Assembly: GCA_038214135.1 (NCBI GenBank)
Contig: JBBQSD010000064.1
Location: 1-31,909, forward strand
Reading direction: 5' to 3'
Length of the DNA stretch: 31,909 bases
Source: JANLSE01 sp038214135
GTDB taxonomy: Bacteria > Chloroflexota > Chloroflexia > Chloroflexales > Roseiflexaceae
Part shown: positions 7,893 through 15,825 of the stretch, piece after piece
Layout: the number at the start of each line of letters is the position of its first letter
Numbering within the stretch: the first letter of the stretch is position 1
Notes under the pieces: generated by a model
The model's database searches: none
What the model was told of the DNA's origin: nothing
Seen by the model: only the letters and a program-made list of their open reading frames with translations
Position numbers and translations under genes: made by a program

Positions 7893-9253
7893 TATTTCAT
7901 TGCCCCAAGATACGCAAGGACGGCGGCTCCGGATTTGATGCCCTTGAAGAAGCGCTCGACTTCCATGTTCTCGTTTGGTGCGTGGTTGGCTTCATCGGCA
8001 TTTGCATATGGAGTGACAAACGCTGGCACACCGAGAGTCTTTGTCCACACATAATCCGGGAGGCTGCCGCCCATTGCTGGAACAACCAGCGGTTGCTCGC
8101 CCTGGCCAAGCGCCATTCCGGCCAGAATTGGAGCCGCATATGGTGAGTCAATCGGTGTTTTCGATGGATCCATGCCACCCTGGGCAATGAATTCAACCGT
8201 TGGCGCACGGCTTGCCACATGCGCTGCCACTTTGGCAGCGATCTCCTCAACAGACTGATCCGCGACCAGGCGGATGTCGCACTTGACGATTGCCTCGTGG
8301 GGCAGGACGGTTTTTGAGCCAGGGCCGCCATAGCCGCCATGAAACCCGTTGATCGTCAGGGTTGGCCACAGCGATAGGCGCTCGCCAAAACCCCGCCCCT
8401 GTGGTGCGTCAAACTGGGCCAGATCAAGTTCGCGTAACACCCGCGCCTCATCGACGGGCAGGGCGGCCAACGCGGCCCGTTCTAAATCGGTTGGCGGGAT
8501 GATCCTATCGAAAAATCCATCGATTGTGATGCGGCCCTGGTCGTCTTTCATTGTTGCCAACAGATGAATCAGTGTCCAGATCGGGTTGGGTGCCACGCCA
8601 CCCCAATTGCCAGAATGCAGATCGCGATTAGCTCCACGGGCGCGTAGTTCGAATGAAAAGACCCCGCGCACCCCAAATTCGACACACGAGCGGCCACTTT
8701 CGTGGACCGGCCCATCGGCGGTGATCACCAGATCGGCATTCAGCAGATCGCGGTGTTCGCGTACGAACTGGGGCATGTGCGGGCTGCCGATCTCCTCTTC
8801 CCCTTCGAGCAACACAATCACATTACAGGGCAGCGTACCACGGCAGGCCAGGGTCGCCTCAAGTGCCAGAAGTTGGGCGAAATGCTGACCCTTGTTATCG
8901 CCAACCCCGCGCCCATAGATGCGGCCATTGCGGATTTCTGGTTCGAATGGTGGCGAAACCCAGGCATCAAGCGGATCGGGCGGCTGGACATCATAATGCC
9001 CATAGAGTAGCACCGTCGGCGCACCAGGCGCATCGTTTCGTGCCCCAAAAACCATTGGCCAGCCATCGGTCGGCATCAGGCGAGCGTCCATTCCGAGTGC
9101 GCGCAGCCGTTCCAGCAGGAACTCAGCCGTCTCGCCGATTCCGATGCCATGGGCGCTGATACTCGGCTGACGCACATAATCGAACAGCCGCGACAGATAC
9201 GCATCGCGCCGAGAGTCGATATGGGCGAAGATGTCGGCAAGCTCAGTTTTCAT
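7892..9253 (-). CDS. M20 family metallo-dipeptidase
   Basis: This 453-residue cytoplasmic zinc peptidase of the M20 (CNDP/DapE-like) family cuts dipeptides or small amides. Its metal-site landmarks are all present: YGHYDVQPPD, GRGVGDNKGQ (bridging Asp), LEGEEEIGSP (catalytic Glu pair), ITADGP, and the late His in EANHAPNEN. The dimerisation 'lid' begins near GVRGVFSFELRARG and carries the RDLHSGNWGG motif. The frame is open to 9370, but ATG 9253 gives a normal N-terminus (MKTELADIFAHIDSRRD) behind GAAAGAGAG. The upstream part reads like non-coding sequence. It is the first gene of the unit with the ABC transporter and overlaps the ATPase start by one base (TAATG). Confidence 0.93.
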   Translation of the reverse strand: MKTELADIFAHIDSRRDAYLSRLFDYVRQPSISAHGIGIGETAEFLLERLRALGMDARLMPTDGWPMVFGARNDAPGAPTVLLYGHYDVQPPDPLDAWVSPPFEPEIRNGRIYGRGVGDNKGQHFAQLLALEATLACRGTLPCNVIVLLEGEEEIGSPHMPQFVREHRDLLNADLVITADGPVHESGRSCVEFGVRGVFSFELRARGANRDLHSGNWGGVAPNPIWTLIHLLATMKDDQGRITIDGFFDRIIPPTDLERAALAALPVDEARVLRELDLAQFDAPQGRGFGERLSLWPTLTINGFHGGYGGPGSKTVLPHEAIVKCDIRLVADQSVEEIAAKVAAHVASRAPTVEFIAQGGMDPSKTPIDSPYAAPILAGMALGQGEQPLVVPAMGGSLPDYVWTKTLGVPAFVTPYANADEANHAPNENMEVERFFKGIKSGAAVLAYLGAMK

Positions 9254-9589
9254 GATGCTCTCTTTCTTCATTGGGCTGCGAATGGCAACCATCGTGGAAT
9301 CGCAATAATGGCAGCGCATCCAATGAACGTAGGGGCGATACCAAGCCGCCCATAATCGCGCCACTTTCATTACTCTGCCACGCGGTGCGTGTTCGCCCGC
9401 ACGGAACGCCGCATTGGAATGCGCTGGTATACTAGTAAAATGCTACTATGCACCCCGCGCCGTTCTGGCGAACACGAGGTTCGCCGCTACGCAATCTATG
9501 CACCCCGCGCCGTTCTGGCGAACACGAGGTTCGCCGCTACGCAGTTCTCGGTTCTGACTCCTGACTCCTGACTCCTGACTCCTTGGTTC
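9254..9589. repeat. 336-bp gene-free stretch: 50-bp tandem duplication, inverted relic and start of heptamer array
   Basis: A 48-bp sequence, CTATGCACCCCGCGCC...CGCTACGCA, occurs at 9446-9493 and again at 9496-9543, identical as far as I can see, with period 50. A degenerate inverted relic (CGTGTTCGCC...GGAACGCCGC) lies near 9386-9412. A run of CTGACTC heptamers starts at 9552 and continues into the SURF1 gene. I see no credible gene in this stretch. It also holds the leader of the M20 peptidase gene; I found no convincing promoter. Confidence 0.75.
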
Positions 9590-9733
9590 TCAGTCCTCGG
9601 TTCTTGGTTCAGCATTCTGACTCCTGACTCCTGACTCCTGACTCCTTGGTTCAGCATTCTGACTCCTGACTCCTGACTCCTGACTCCTTGGTTCAGCATT
9701 CTGACTCCTGACTTCTGACTCCTGACTCCCTGG
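9552..9733. repeat. Short tandemly repeated repetitive (heptamer) array with 42-bp higher-order units
   Basis: The heptamer CTGACTC/GACTCCT is repeated in blocks of four, each followed by CTTGGTTCAGCA. The 42-bp compound unit occurs at 9615-9656 and 9657-9698, with a truncated third copy at 9699-9733 and a diverged one at 9552-9590. Because 42 is divisible by both 7 and 3, expansion keeps the reading frame of the overlapping SURF1 gene. Shorter pieces of the same array occur at 10666-10700, 15924-15975, around 29747-29755 and 30948-30977. Confidence 0.85.
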
Positions 9734-10474
9734 CATTCTCTGCCCCCGTAGCGTCAGCGCCACATAGCCGATGATCAGGATGATCGCGAAGCTGAACCAC
9801 TGGATTGAGTAGCCCAGATGCGAACCAAGCCCGAGATCGGTGGTTGCGGATGGGAATGGTGGCCGGTTGGGCTGCTCTGTGCCTGGCTGAACCTCCACGA
9901 AGATCGGCAGAAGTGGGATATGGCTTTGCTGTTGAATGCGCTCAATATCAACCCGAAACCAGGCATCGAGGCGCGGTTGTGTGGCACTGAATGGTGGATC
10001 GATTGGGCCGGCCAGGCCATGCTGTGATTGGCGGGTAACCCCCTGGATCGTGATTTCGCCGGTGGTTGTGTAGGTAGCACGGGCCGATGCAGCGGATTGG
10101 TTCAGCGGAATCCAGCCTCGGTCAACAAGTACCGCTGTATCACTGCCACTCAGGCGCAGTGGGGTGATCAGATGATAGCCGGTGGCGCCCTGATAGCTGC
10201 GGTTGCGTAGGAGGATCGATTGGCTGCTGTCGAAGCTGCCCCGTAATGTCACCCGCCGATAATCGAGTTGCTGGGGATCAATCTGGCCGATTGATAGTGG
10301 CGGAGTCAGGGTGATTGCTGGCTCGGCCATGCGGCTCAGAATACGCGTATTCAGCTCGCTGCGCTGGATGTGGCGATTCCACTGCCAGACGCCCAGCCCA
10401 CAAAGGGCTATTGCGCCAATGATGATCAGAATCGTCATCAGTAGGCGTCGGCCACGGAAGAATAGTGCAACCAT
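9590..10474 (-). CDS. SURF1 family cytochrome oxidase assembly protein with repeat-encoded C-terminal tail
   Basis: SURF1 proteins are inner-membrane factors that help build haem-copper cytochrome oxidases. This 294-residue protein has the standard plan. An N-terminal membrane helix (TILIIIGAIALCGLGVWQW) is followed by a periplasmic domain with YRRVTLRGSF, LLRNRSYQGATGYHLITPL and AVLVDRGWIPLN. A C-terminal helix, HLGYSIQWFSFAIILIIGYV, follows. The family normally stops soon after. Here about 48 extra residues follow (247-294), made of near-perfect copies of SQESGVRSQNAEPR and encoded by the heptamer array. Start ATG 10474 has GGAGGT 10 bases upstream, and that site lies in a perfect hairpin. 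No oxidase genes are in view. Confidence 0.88.
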   Translation of the reverse strand: MVALFFRGRRLLMTILIIIGAIALCGLGVWQWNRHIQRSELNTRILSRMAEPAITLTPPLSIGQIDPQQLDYRRVTLRGSFDSSQSILLRNRSYQGATGYHLITPLRLSGSDTAVLVDRGWIPLNQSAASARATYTTTGEITIQGVTRQSQHGLAGPIDPPFSATQPRLDAWFRVDIERIQQQSHIPLLPIFVEVQPGTEQPNRPPFPSATTDLGLGSHLGYSIQWFSFAIILIIGYVALTLRGQRMPGSQESEVRSQNAEPRSQESGVRSQNAEPRSQESGVRSQNAEPRTED

Positions 10475-10478
10475 TCTA

Positions 10479-10523
10479 CTTCTACCTCCGATTGTGCATG
10501 GTATCACAGATCGGAGGTAGAAG
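10479..10523 (-). promoter_or_regulatory. Perfect 14-bp inverted repeat covering the SURF1 ribosome binding site
   Basis: CTTCTACCTCCGAT at 10479-10492 is repeated inverted at 10510-10523 with a 17-nt loop. In the transcript the 3' arm contains GGAGGT, the only good ribosome site for the SURF1 ATG at 10474. Folding would therefore hide it. The 5' arm is a complete anti-Shine-Dalgarno. It could instead be a protein-binding palindrome or a relic of a repeat. Confidence 0.6.
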
Positions 10524-10706
10524 AATCAACTGGTTTTTAGTTCTTGTTTAAAGAATGTTGGTTGCTCTTCAGCGTCCATTGGTCATGCCTCGGCTGCGAA
10601 CAATCAATGCTTGTGGCTATTCACTTGTTCTGACGCCGAAGTGGAGCGTCTCTACCCGATGGCAATTCTGACTCCTGACTCCTGATTACTTGGTTCTTGA
10701 TATACG
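10524..10706. repeat. Gap with repeat relics between the SURF1 and VWA genes
   Basis: The gap contains GTGGAGCGTCTCTACCCG at about 10641-10658, which recurs inverted near 30988-31002. A short heptamer block (TTCTGACTCCTGACTCCTGA) lies at 10666-10685, followed by TTGGTTCTTGA. No gene or clear terminator was seen. Confidence 0.55.
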
Positions 10707-12068
10707 TTAGCTTGCGCCAATTGCTGCGCGTAGCTCGCGCTGAACAATCTGCACAACCAGATCGTCAAGGCGATCAACGGTGAATTGTTCTGGATCGACA
10801 TTCATTGTCGTCGATTCGCCTGGAGCGCCGCCACTCTGGCCTGGCTGGTAGGTCAGAAAAATGAAGCTTGCCATTGTCTGCTGAGCCATCTGGCGGAACT
10901 GATATTCAGCCAGATCATCGGTGTTGCTTGCACCAATCGGGTAGATCTTGATGCCCTTGCGAACCGCCTCGCGTGTGGCACTGGCGTAATCGAATTCCTG
11001 GCCATAATCGAGGTGGGCCGGTGCATCAGCAACCAGAAAGACCAGCCGTACGGAATCGCTGGACCAATTCATCTGTTGGATTGCCACCTGCAGTCCACTA
11101 TTCATATCTTCCGGGGTATCGCCGCCACCATCGGCACGCACCTGGAGCAACGATTGGCGGAACGCATTCACATCAGAGGTGAAATTCGAGTCGAGGTTGG
11201 TCACATAGGCATCGCCCTGATCACGATAGCTGACGAGGCCAAAGCGCAGGGTTGGGCGTGGTTCAAATTGGGCGATTCGCGCCGCAATGCTATCGATTGT
11301 TTGCTGTATGCTGCCGATCTCATCGCCCATGCTGCCGGTTGCATCAAGCAGGAACAACACATCGAGCTTGGTTGTCGCAGGGATAGCCTCGGCACCCGCA
11401 AGCACAATCGTCTGGCGCTCATCCTGCCCACGGATGATCTGCCCGCTGGCGCTGGACTGGCCCTTCTGAACCTCAATTCGCAACCTATTGCTATTGGGTG
11501 TCAGGCCGATTGCCCGTGGGAAGAAGATCGTTCGGCCACCAGCATAGGTGCGGGACTCGAACACAGGCCGATCACCATCAAAGATCTGGATGGTTGCGTC
11601 GAGCACTGGCTGCTGCTGCTCATTAACAATCGTGATGATATAGCGTTCGCTGATATCGACCCTACGGATACCGCCGCTCATGAAATTGCCAAGGTATGCC
11701 TGGTAGGCAGCATAATCGAGGTTGTCATCAACTTCGCCAGCCTTGAGTGGTGGTAGTTGTTGTTGGCCCTGCCGAAGTGGCGGCGCACCAGCAGGCATTG
11801 GAGCAGCAACTCCAGCCTCGTCGGCGGCTCCAGCCAGGGGTGGTGCGGAAGTTGCAGCAGGCGCAGCGGTTGGCAATGCGGCGGGTGCAACGGGCGGGGC
11901 GGCGTTCGTTGCACCAAGCCGCTGGGAAGATGTCTCATAACCAGATGTGCCATCAGCGATTGGCGCTGCGGTCGGTGCTGAGACAGTTGTTGGCGCACTT
12001 CCGCCACACGCTGCCAGGAGTGGCAGTAGCACTGCGGCGATGGCAAGGGCGATAAGTCGTGGTTTCAT
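10707..12068 (-). CDS. Lipoprotein with von Willebrand factor A domain
   Basis: This 453-residue surface lipoprotein has a signal peptide KPRLIALAIAAVLLPLLAAC whose lipobox LAAC puts the lipidated cysteine at position 21. About 90 residues of Ala/Pro/Thr-rich linker follow. A beta-rich segment (YIITIVNEQQQPVLDATIQI) resembling a carboxypeptidase-regulatory or Ig-like fold comes next. The VWA domain then starts at KLDVLFLLDATGSM; D242 with GSM forms the metal-ion-dependent adhesion site, and later parts include DGGGDTPED and VFLVADAPAH. VWA domains bind proteins or ligands through a metal, but the partner is unknown. ATG 12068 is preferred over 12074 because AGGAGG abuts the earlier ATG directly and lies at normal distance from the later one. 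Confidence 0.88.
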   Translation of the reverse strand: MKPRLIALAIAAVLLPLLAACGGSAPTTVSAPTAAPIADGTSGYETSSQRLGATNAAPPVAPAALPTAAPAATSAPPLAGAADEAGVAAPMPAGAPPLRQGQQQLPPLKAGEVDDNLDYAAYQAYLGNFMSGGIRRVDISERYIITIVNEQQQPVLDATIQIFDGDRPVFESRTYAGGRTIFFPRAIGLTPNSNRLRIEVQKGQSSASGQIIRGQDERQTIVLAGAEAIPATTKLDVLFLLDATGSMGDEIGSIQQTIDSIAARIAQFEPRPTLRFGLVSYRDQGDAYVTNLDSNFTSDVNAFRQSLLQVRADGGGDTPEDMNSGLQVAIQQMNWSSDSVRLVFLVADAPAHLDYGQEFDYASATREAVRKGIKIYPIGASNTDDLAEYQFRQMAQQTMASFIFLTYQPGQSGGAPGESTTMNVDPEQFTVDRLDDLVVQIVQRELRAAIGAS

Positions 12069-12147
12069 CCGCATCCTCCTAACGTATGGGGCATCTGTTC
12101 AATGACCTCATGACGCTACGATGGCCTGCGGAGTTCCAGAAAAATCT

Positions 12148-13560
12148 CTAATCCTCCCAAAATGGTTTGACCCAACCGCGCTGTGCCAGAATGGCACGTA
12201 GTTCCAGCATTGCGGTATAGGTTGGCAGGGCATACAGGGTACTCTCCCCTGGCAATTGTGCCAGAGCCGCATCCAGTGCCCGCTCTGGTTCAGGCTGGAT
12301 GTGCAGAAGTGCTGGATCAACACCAGCATACTTCAGGCGCACGGCCATATCCTCGGCTCGTGTTCCGGCAAGTGTGACTCGAGCGATATTTCCTGCCAAT
12401 CGTTCGAAATCGGCATCCCACAGCCAACTCACATCGGTTCCATCGGCATGGCGATCATTGATCAATATCAGCAGATGTAAGCCATCTGGATGCAGTTCCG
12501 GTGATGATGTGAGCATGCGGATCGTTTCGCTGGCCCCGACCGGGTTCTTGATCAATGCCATCAGCATTGGCGAGCCATTGGCATCGATCCGTTCGATCCG
12601 CCCGAATGCAGCACTGAAATGTTCTAGTGTATCGCGGATTTTAGCCGCTGGTATACCCAATAGCAGTGCTGCGCTGATGGCAGCCAGGGCATTCAGCGCG
12701 TTATACAGGCCCGGAATCGGTAGATAGATTTCCAGCCCAGCAGCGAGTTCGGCTGGCCCGCCGATCACCAATCGCGCACCAGTTTCGCCATCGAGATCGA
12801 GCCGTTCGAGCCGGAAATCCGGGTTTGGGCGCGTGACACCACAGTTGGGGCAATGGTAATGGCCGATATGGGCATAGAAGCGCGGATGATACTCGTAGCG
12901 CGCCCCGCAGCTCCGGCAGAACTGGGCATCGGCAACATGAGCAGCCGAATCGGAGGCATGGCGCACATCCTGTAGGCCATAATAGCGCACCTGTGCTTGC
13001 AGCCCAACACCCAATCCGGCGGTTGATGGATCATCGGCATTCAGCAGAACCGTGCTAGTTGCGGGGAGGCGTTCGAGGGCAACCCGCCATGCCGACGCAA
13101 TCGTATCAACTTCGCCATAGCGGTCGAGCTGATCGCGGAAGAGATTGTGCAGCAGAACTAAACGTGGCTGCGTTTCGTCCAGCGCCTGTGGCAGAGCGGC
13201 CTCATCGACCTCAAACAGCCCGATTTCGGCTCGTACCAGGCCAAACGCCGAACTGCCAGCCAGTGCCGTTGATGTCAGCCCGCTGACCAGGTTTGCGCCA
13301 GCGCGATTATGCAGCAGTCGTCTGTTGGCAGCTGCCAGGCATGCAGCGATCATGCGGGTGGTGGTGGTTTTGCCATTCGTTCCTGCCACCAGCGCAACCC
13401 CATCGGGCAGGCGGGCACTAAGCAGGCGCAGGGTCTGTGGGGCGACACGGCGGGCAACAATGCCGGGTAGGGTTGTTCCCCCACCACGGCGAAGGGCGCG
13501 GCTGGCAATTCCGGCAGCTTTGCCAGCCAGGATGGCAATCAACAGGCGCAGTTGGATCAT
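12148..13560 (-). CDS. murT: Lipid II isoglutaminyl synthase, Mur ligase subunit MurT
   Basis: MurT activates the D-glutamate carboxyl of lipid II so that GatD-supplied ammonia converts it to isoglutamine in the peptidoglycan stem. The 470-residue protein has the Mur ligase P-loop AGTNGKTTTTR at 60-70 and FEVDEAALP. The family-specific zinc ribbon has C215, C218, C237 and C240 (CRSCGARYEYH...YHCPNCGVT). The C-terminal MurT domain contains KNPVGASETIRML and NDRHADGTDVSWLWD, the segment carrying the catalytic Asp and its neighbours. The usual partner gene gatD, generally adjacent, is not in this window. The gene follows the small stress-like gene by 21 bp. The ribosome site is weak (GGGATC). 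Confidence 0.93.
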   Translation of the reverse strand: MIQLRLLIAILAGKAAGIASRALRRGGGTTLPGIVARRVAPQTLRLLSARLPDGVALVAGTNGKTTTTRMIAACLAAANRRLLHNRAGANLVSGLTSTALAGSSAFGLVRAEIGLFEVDEAALPQALDETQPRLVLLHNLFRDQLDRYGEVDTIASAWRVALERLPATSTVLLNADDPSTAGLGVGLQAQVRYYGLQDVRHASDSAAHVADAQFCRSCGARYEYHPRFYAHIGHYHCPNCGVTRPNPDFRLERLDLDGETGARLVIGGPAELAAGLEIYLPIPGLYNALNALAAISAALLLGIPAAKIRDTLEHFSAAFGRIERIDANGSPMLMALIKNPVGASETIRMLTSSPELHPDGLHLLILINDRHADGTDVSWLWDADFERLAGNIARVTLAGTRAEDMAVRLKYAGVDPALLHIQPEPERALDAALAQLPGESTLYALPTYTAMLELRAILAQRGWVKPFWED

Positions 13561-13581
13561 GATCCCAATCAGTTTATTCGT

Positions 13582-13989
13582 TTAATAGATCAGGGTTTCG
13601 ATAGCCCAGCGCCCATAATAATTGATAAAATGGCCGCCGTTGTCGGCGAGGATTTGGCCAATTTCCCGCTTCTTGGTTTCGTCCTCTAGTTTTATACGAA
13701 CAACTGCGTTACCTGCCTGTATTGCCTGTGCATACTGATCGCGCTGGGTATGCTCTTCCGTCGAAGCAAAGATATGCGCGAGATTGGTGAGGATACCCTC
13801 TTCACCAGCATCGCCCATTTGTTCCGCATCAGCAACACCTTGGGCAACCTCAATCGCATCATCGGGTACCTGCTGTTCGGTAAGTGTGGCAATGATTTTC
13901 GGAACGGCTGAGGGTGGCACAATGCCCACAATCATATGGAGCGGATAATCCTCAATATTTGTTGGTTGGTGTGCATGATCCTCGGACAT
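13582..13989 (-). CDS. Small protein, general-stress-protein-17M-like fold (tentative)
   Basis: I do not firmly recognise this 135-residue acidic cytoplasmic protein. The shape is two similar halves. One begins LHMIVGIVPPSAVPKIIATL, as in proteins with an 'A-i-~L~~~gf' repeat. The other reads GNAVVRIKLEDETKKREIGQIL with a final GGHFINYYGRW, as in the general stress protein 17M (YflT-like) domain. There is no signal peptide, membrane segment or catalytic motif. AAGGAG precedes ATG 13989 at normal distance. An extended -10-like TGCTACACT lies upstream on the same strand (14027-14035). It appears to head the unit that continues into murT. Confidence 0.72.
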   Translation of the reverse strand: MSEDHAHQPTNIEDYPLHMIVGIVPPSAVPKIIATLTEQQVPDDAIEVAQGVADAEQMGDAGEEGILTNLAHIFASTEEHTQRDQYAQAIQAGNAVVRIKLEDETKKREIGQILADNGGHFINYYGRWAIETLIY

Positions 13990-14101
13990 GATATGCTCCT
14001 TCTTATACGAAGAACAGTAAACTTAGTGTAGCATATTCTCGCTGTGAGGGTTGTTCTCGAAACCCAGGCACCGCACCAAACCATCCGCACAGTGCATCAA
14101 G

Positions 14102-14141
14102 TATAATATTTATATGCATATACCAAGCCGGGGTATCCCGG
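14102..14141 (+). promoter_or_regulatory. TATAAT box and small palindrome upstream of the flavin reductase
   Basis: A perfect TATAAT lies at 14102-14107, without a good -35 hexamer. CCGGG-GTAT-CCCGG at 14128-14141 forms a 5-bp palindrome just before the ribosome site AAGGGG at 14151-14156. The palindrome could be an operator or a leader hairpin. Confidence 0.4.
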
Positions 14142-14162
14142 TTGAACATAAAGGGGATGGAG

Positions 14163-14633
14163 ATGCCGATCGACGATGCACGATTTCGTCAGGTGCTTGG
14201 CCGTTTCGCCAGCGGTGTGACGGTCGTCACCACCGAGTTTGAGGGCCAGTTCTATGGAATGACGGTGAGTTCGTTCTCGTCACTCTCACTCGATCCGCCA
14301 CTGATTTTGTTCTGTGTTGATAACCAACTAACCACTCATGCGGCCTTGCTTGGCGCGGGCAAGTTTGTCGTTAATGTTCTTGAGCAGAGCCAGGAGCATC
14401 TCTCGCGCCGCTTTGCCAAGCGTGATATTGAAAAATTTCAGGGTGTGGCCTATCAATCCGGGGCGCTTGATCTGCCAGTGTTGGATGGTGCGCTCGCAGT
14501 GATTGAGTGCCGTTTGTATAGTACTGCACCAGGCGGCGATCATACGATCTTCATTGGCGAAGTGCTTGAGATGCAGATTGGTGATGGGCTGCCATTGCTG
14601 TACTATCGCGGCGGGTATCACGAGCTGAAGTAG
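14163..14633 (+). CDS. Flavin reductase family protein (FMN-binding split barrel)
   Basis: This 156-residue NAD(P)H:flavin oxidoreductase-type protein has the landmark FRQVLGRFASGVTVVTTEFE at its start. It continues with GMTVSSFSSLSLDPPLILFCV, the flavin phosphate-binding stretch, and GAGKFVVNVLEQSQEHLSRRF. The end, PLLYYRGGYHEL, is also conserved in the family. Such proteins supply reduced FMN/FAD to two-component monooxygenases, or act as stand-alone reductases. No monooxygenase gene lies next to it. I chose ATG 14163 because AAGGGG at 14151-14156 is spaced six bases ahead. ATG 14157 and a TTG at 14142 are in frame but less well placed. Confidence 0.92.
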   Translation: MPIDDARFRQVLGRFASGVTVVTTEFEGQFYGMTVSSFSSLSLDPPLILFCVDNQLTTHAALLGAGKFVVNVLEQSQEHLSRRFAKRDIEKFQGVAYQSGALDLPVLDGALAVIECRLYSTAPGGDHTIFIGEVLEMQIGDGLPLLYYRGGYHELK

Positions 14634-14787
14634 ACGAGAGATCACCAGTAACCCTTGCAAACGTGTACGGACGCGCTTATTACTTTGTAAAGGAAGTTGT
14701 CGAGTATTTTGCGCCGTATTTCCCTCTCCCGTTCTGGGAGAGGGTTGGGGTGAGGGAGAATACCCGATCATTTAATTTCCAGAGTAA
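14634..14787. repeat. Terminator-like GC hairpin repeat plus 32-bp AT-rich element
   Basis: CCCTCTCCC-GTTCT-GGGAGAGGG at 14722-14744 is a 9-bp perfect hairpin, followed by TTGGGGTGAGGGA. The AT-rich element at 14759-14790 matches 6045-6076 and runs into the stop codon of the CAP-domain gene. The gap separates convergent genes, so the hairpin may serve as a shared terminator. Confidence 0.6.
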
Positions 14788-15825
14788 TTAATCGTTTGGC
14801 GGCGTATCTATACCGGATTGATCAATCGTTGCCTGGGTGCGGCTTGGAATGACATTGGTAATCGTAAACGACCACGTATGGGTTGTGCCATTGGATGTGA
14901 TGCTGACGGTATAACTGCCAGGGGTGAGTGGAGCCTTGGGGATCATCACAATTGCGTCACGGCTGGCAAGCACACTGCGGCCAAGCGATTGCTGGCTGGC
15001 CTCTGGGTTGGTGTAGGTTGTTTCGGTAAAGACGCACACCGGCAGATTTGCGCCGCCATTCGTTAGCGTTGCGCTTGCCACACTTGGTGTGATACTGCCG
15101 GTGCCGAGTTGCAGATAGATTGGCGCACCAGTTGGGGCCGTATAGCCAGCACAGGCGGTCAATGGATCTGGTGACTCATTGCCATCATAGGTTGTCAGCC
15201 AGCTTGTTTTGCCATCGGCTGGCCATTTGATTGGGAAGGTGATGCCTGTTGGGGGGTTGGAAGCCAGCCCGCGCAGCACATCCAAGGCAGCTGCCATCTG
15301 CCATCCGCCATCCGCCTCACGATAGACGCCATAGCCACTCTGGACGAGCCGTGGATCGATCAGCCCAACACCATGGAATGGCCCCGTCATCCACATATCG
15401 AGTGCGTCATTATCGGTTGTTTGGATAGTGCTGGAAACCATTACATTCGATTTTGCAGCAGCAGCATTGCCCTCAGTTGTATAAAATGGCTTACTCGGAT
15501 CTTCATTATGGGCAATGACATCATTTTTGACCATGTATTTGGCATGTTTGTAGGCACCATCGCTAAAGGTTGCATTTTCACTAATGCTTGGCAGATTCGC
15601 TAATCCGCGCAGTTTGTTTAGGTAACTCAGCCAATCCTTGGCCGGTGAGGGCGGTGGGGTTGGTGTGGCAATACTGCTCGTTCCAATGATCAGCGGCAGA
15701 TAGGCAGAACCGAGAGGTGCAGTGGTGTCGGTGGTTGCGTTCACGCCGCTTGAGCTGCTGTTGGCCAGAATGATAATGGTGCTCATCAGAAGAATGATGA
15801 ACGATTTTGTTCGCCGCGCTAGCAT
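14788..15825 (-). CDS. Secreted CAP (SCP/PR-1-like) domain protein
   Basis: This 345-residue exported protein has a signal peptide (RRTKSFIILLMSTIIILANS). A Pro/Thr-rich linker (about 52-62) is followed by a CAP domain starting at WLSYLNKLRGLANLPSISEN. The CAP pattern includes the helix SDGAYKHAKYMVKNDVIAHN, in which the His is the usual first active-site ligand. It continues with DALDMWMTGPFHGVGLIDPR, carrying the second His, and SGYGVY. Bacterial CAP proteins of this kind have unclear roles in the envelope. The C-terminal 110 or so residues (GSITPSVASATLTNGGANLP and LTPGSYTVSITSNGTTHTWS) look like an Ig-like adhesion module. GAGG lies upstream of ATG 15825, and an extended -10-like TGCTATAAC lies at about 15864-15872 on this strand. 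Confidence 0.85.
   Translation of the reverse strand: MLARRTKSFIILLMSTIIILANSSSSGVNATTDTTAPLGSAYLPLIIGTSSIATPTPPPSPAKDWLSYLNKLRGLANLPSISENATFSDGAYKHAKYMVKNDVIAHNEDPSKPFYTTEGNAAAAKSNVMVSSTIQTTDNDALDMWMTGPFHGVGLIDPRLVQSGYGVYREADGGWQMAAALDVLRGLASNPPTGITFPIKWPADGKTSWLTTYDGNESPDPLTACAGYTAPTGAPIYLQLGTGSITPSVASATLTNGGANLPVCVFTETTYTNPEASQQSLGRSVLASRDAIVMIPKAPLTPGSYTVSITSNGTTHTWSFTITNVIPSRTQATIDQSGIDTPPND

Noticed and set aside
9446..9733. Possible CRISPR array
   Set aside because: The repeats are heptamers or direct 48-bp copies with no unique spacers of constant length, and no cas genes are present.
10785..11756. Long plus-strand open frame of 323 codons
   Set aside because: It is the antisense of the VWA lipoprotein gene. 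Its translation shows no known motif, while the minus strand has a lipobox and a MIDAS site.
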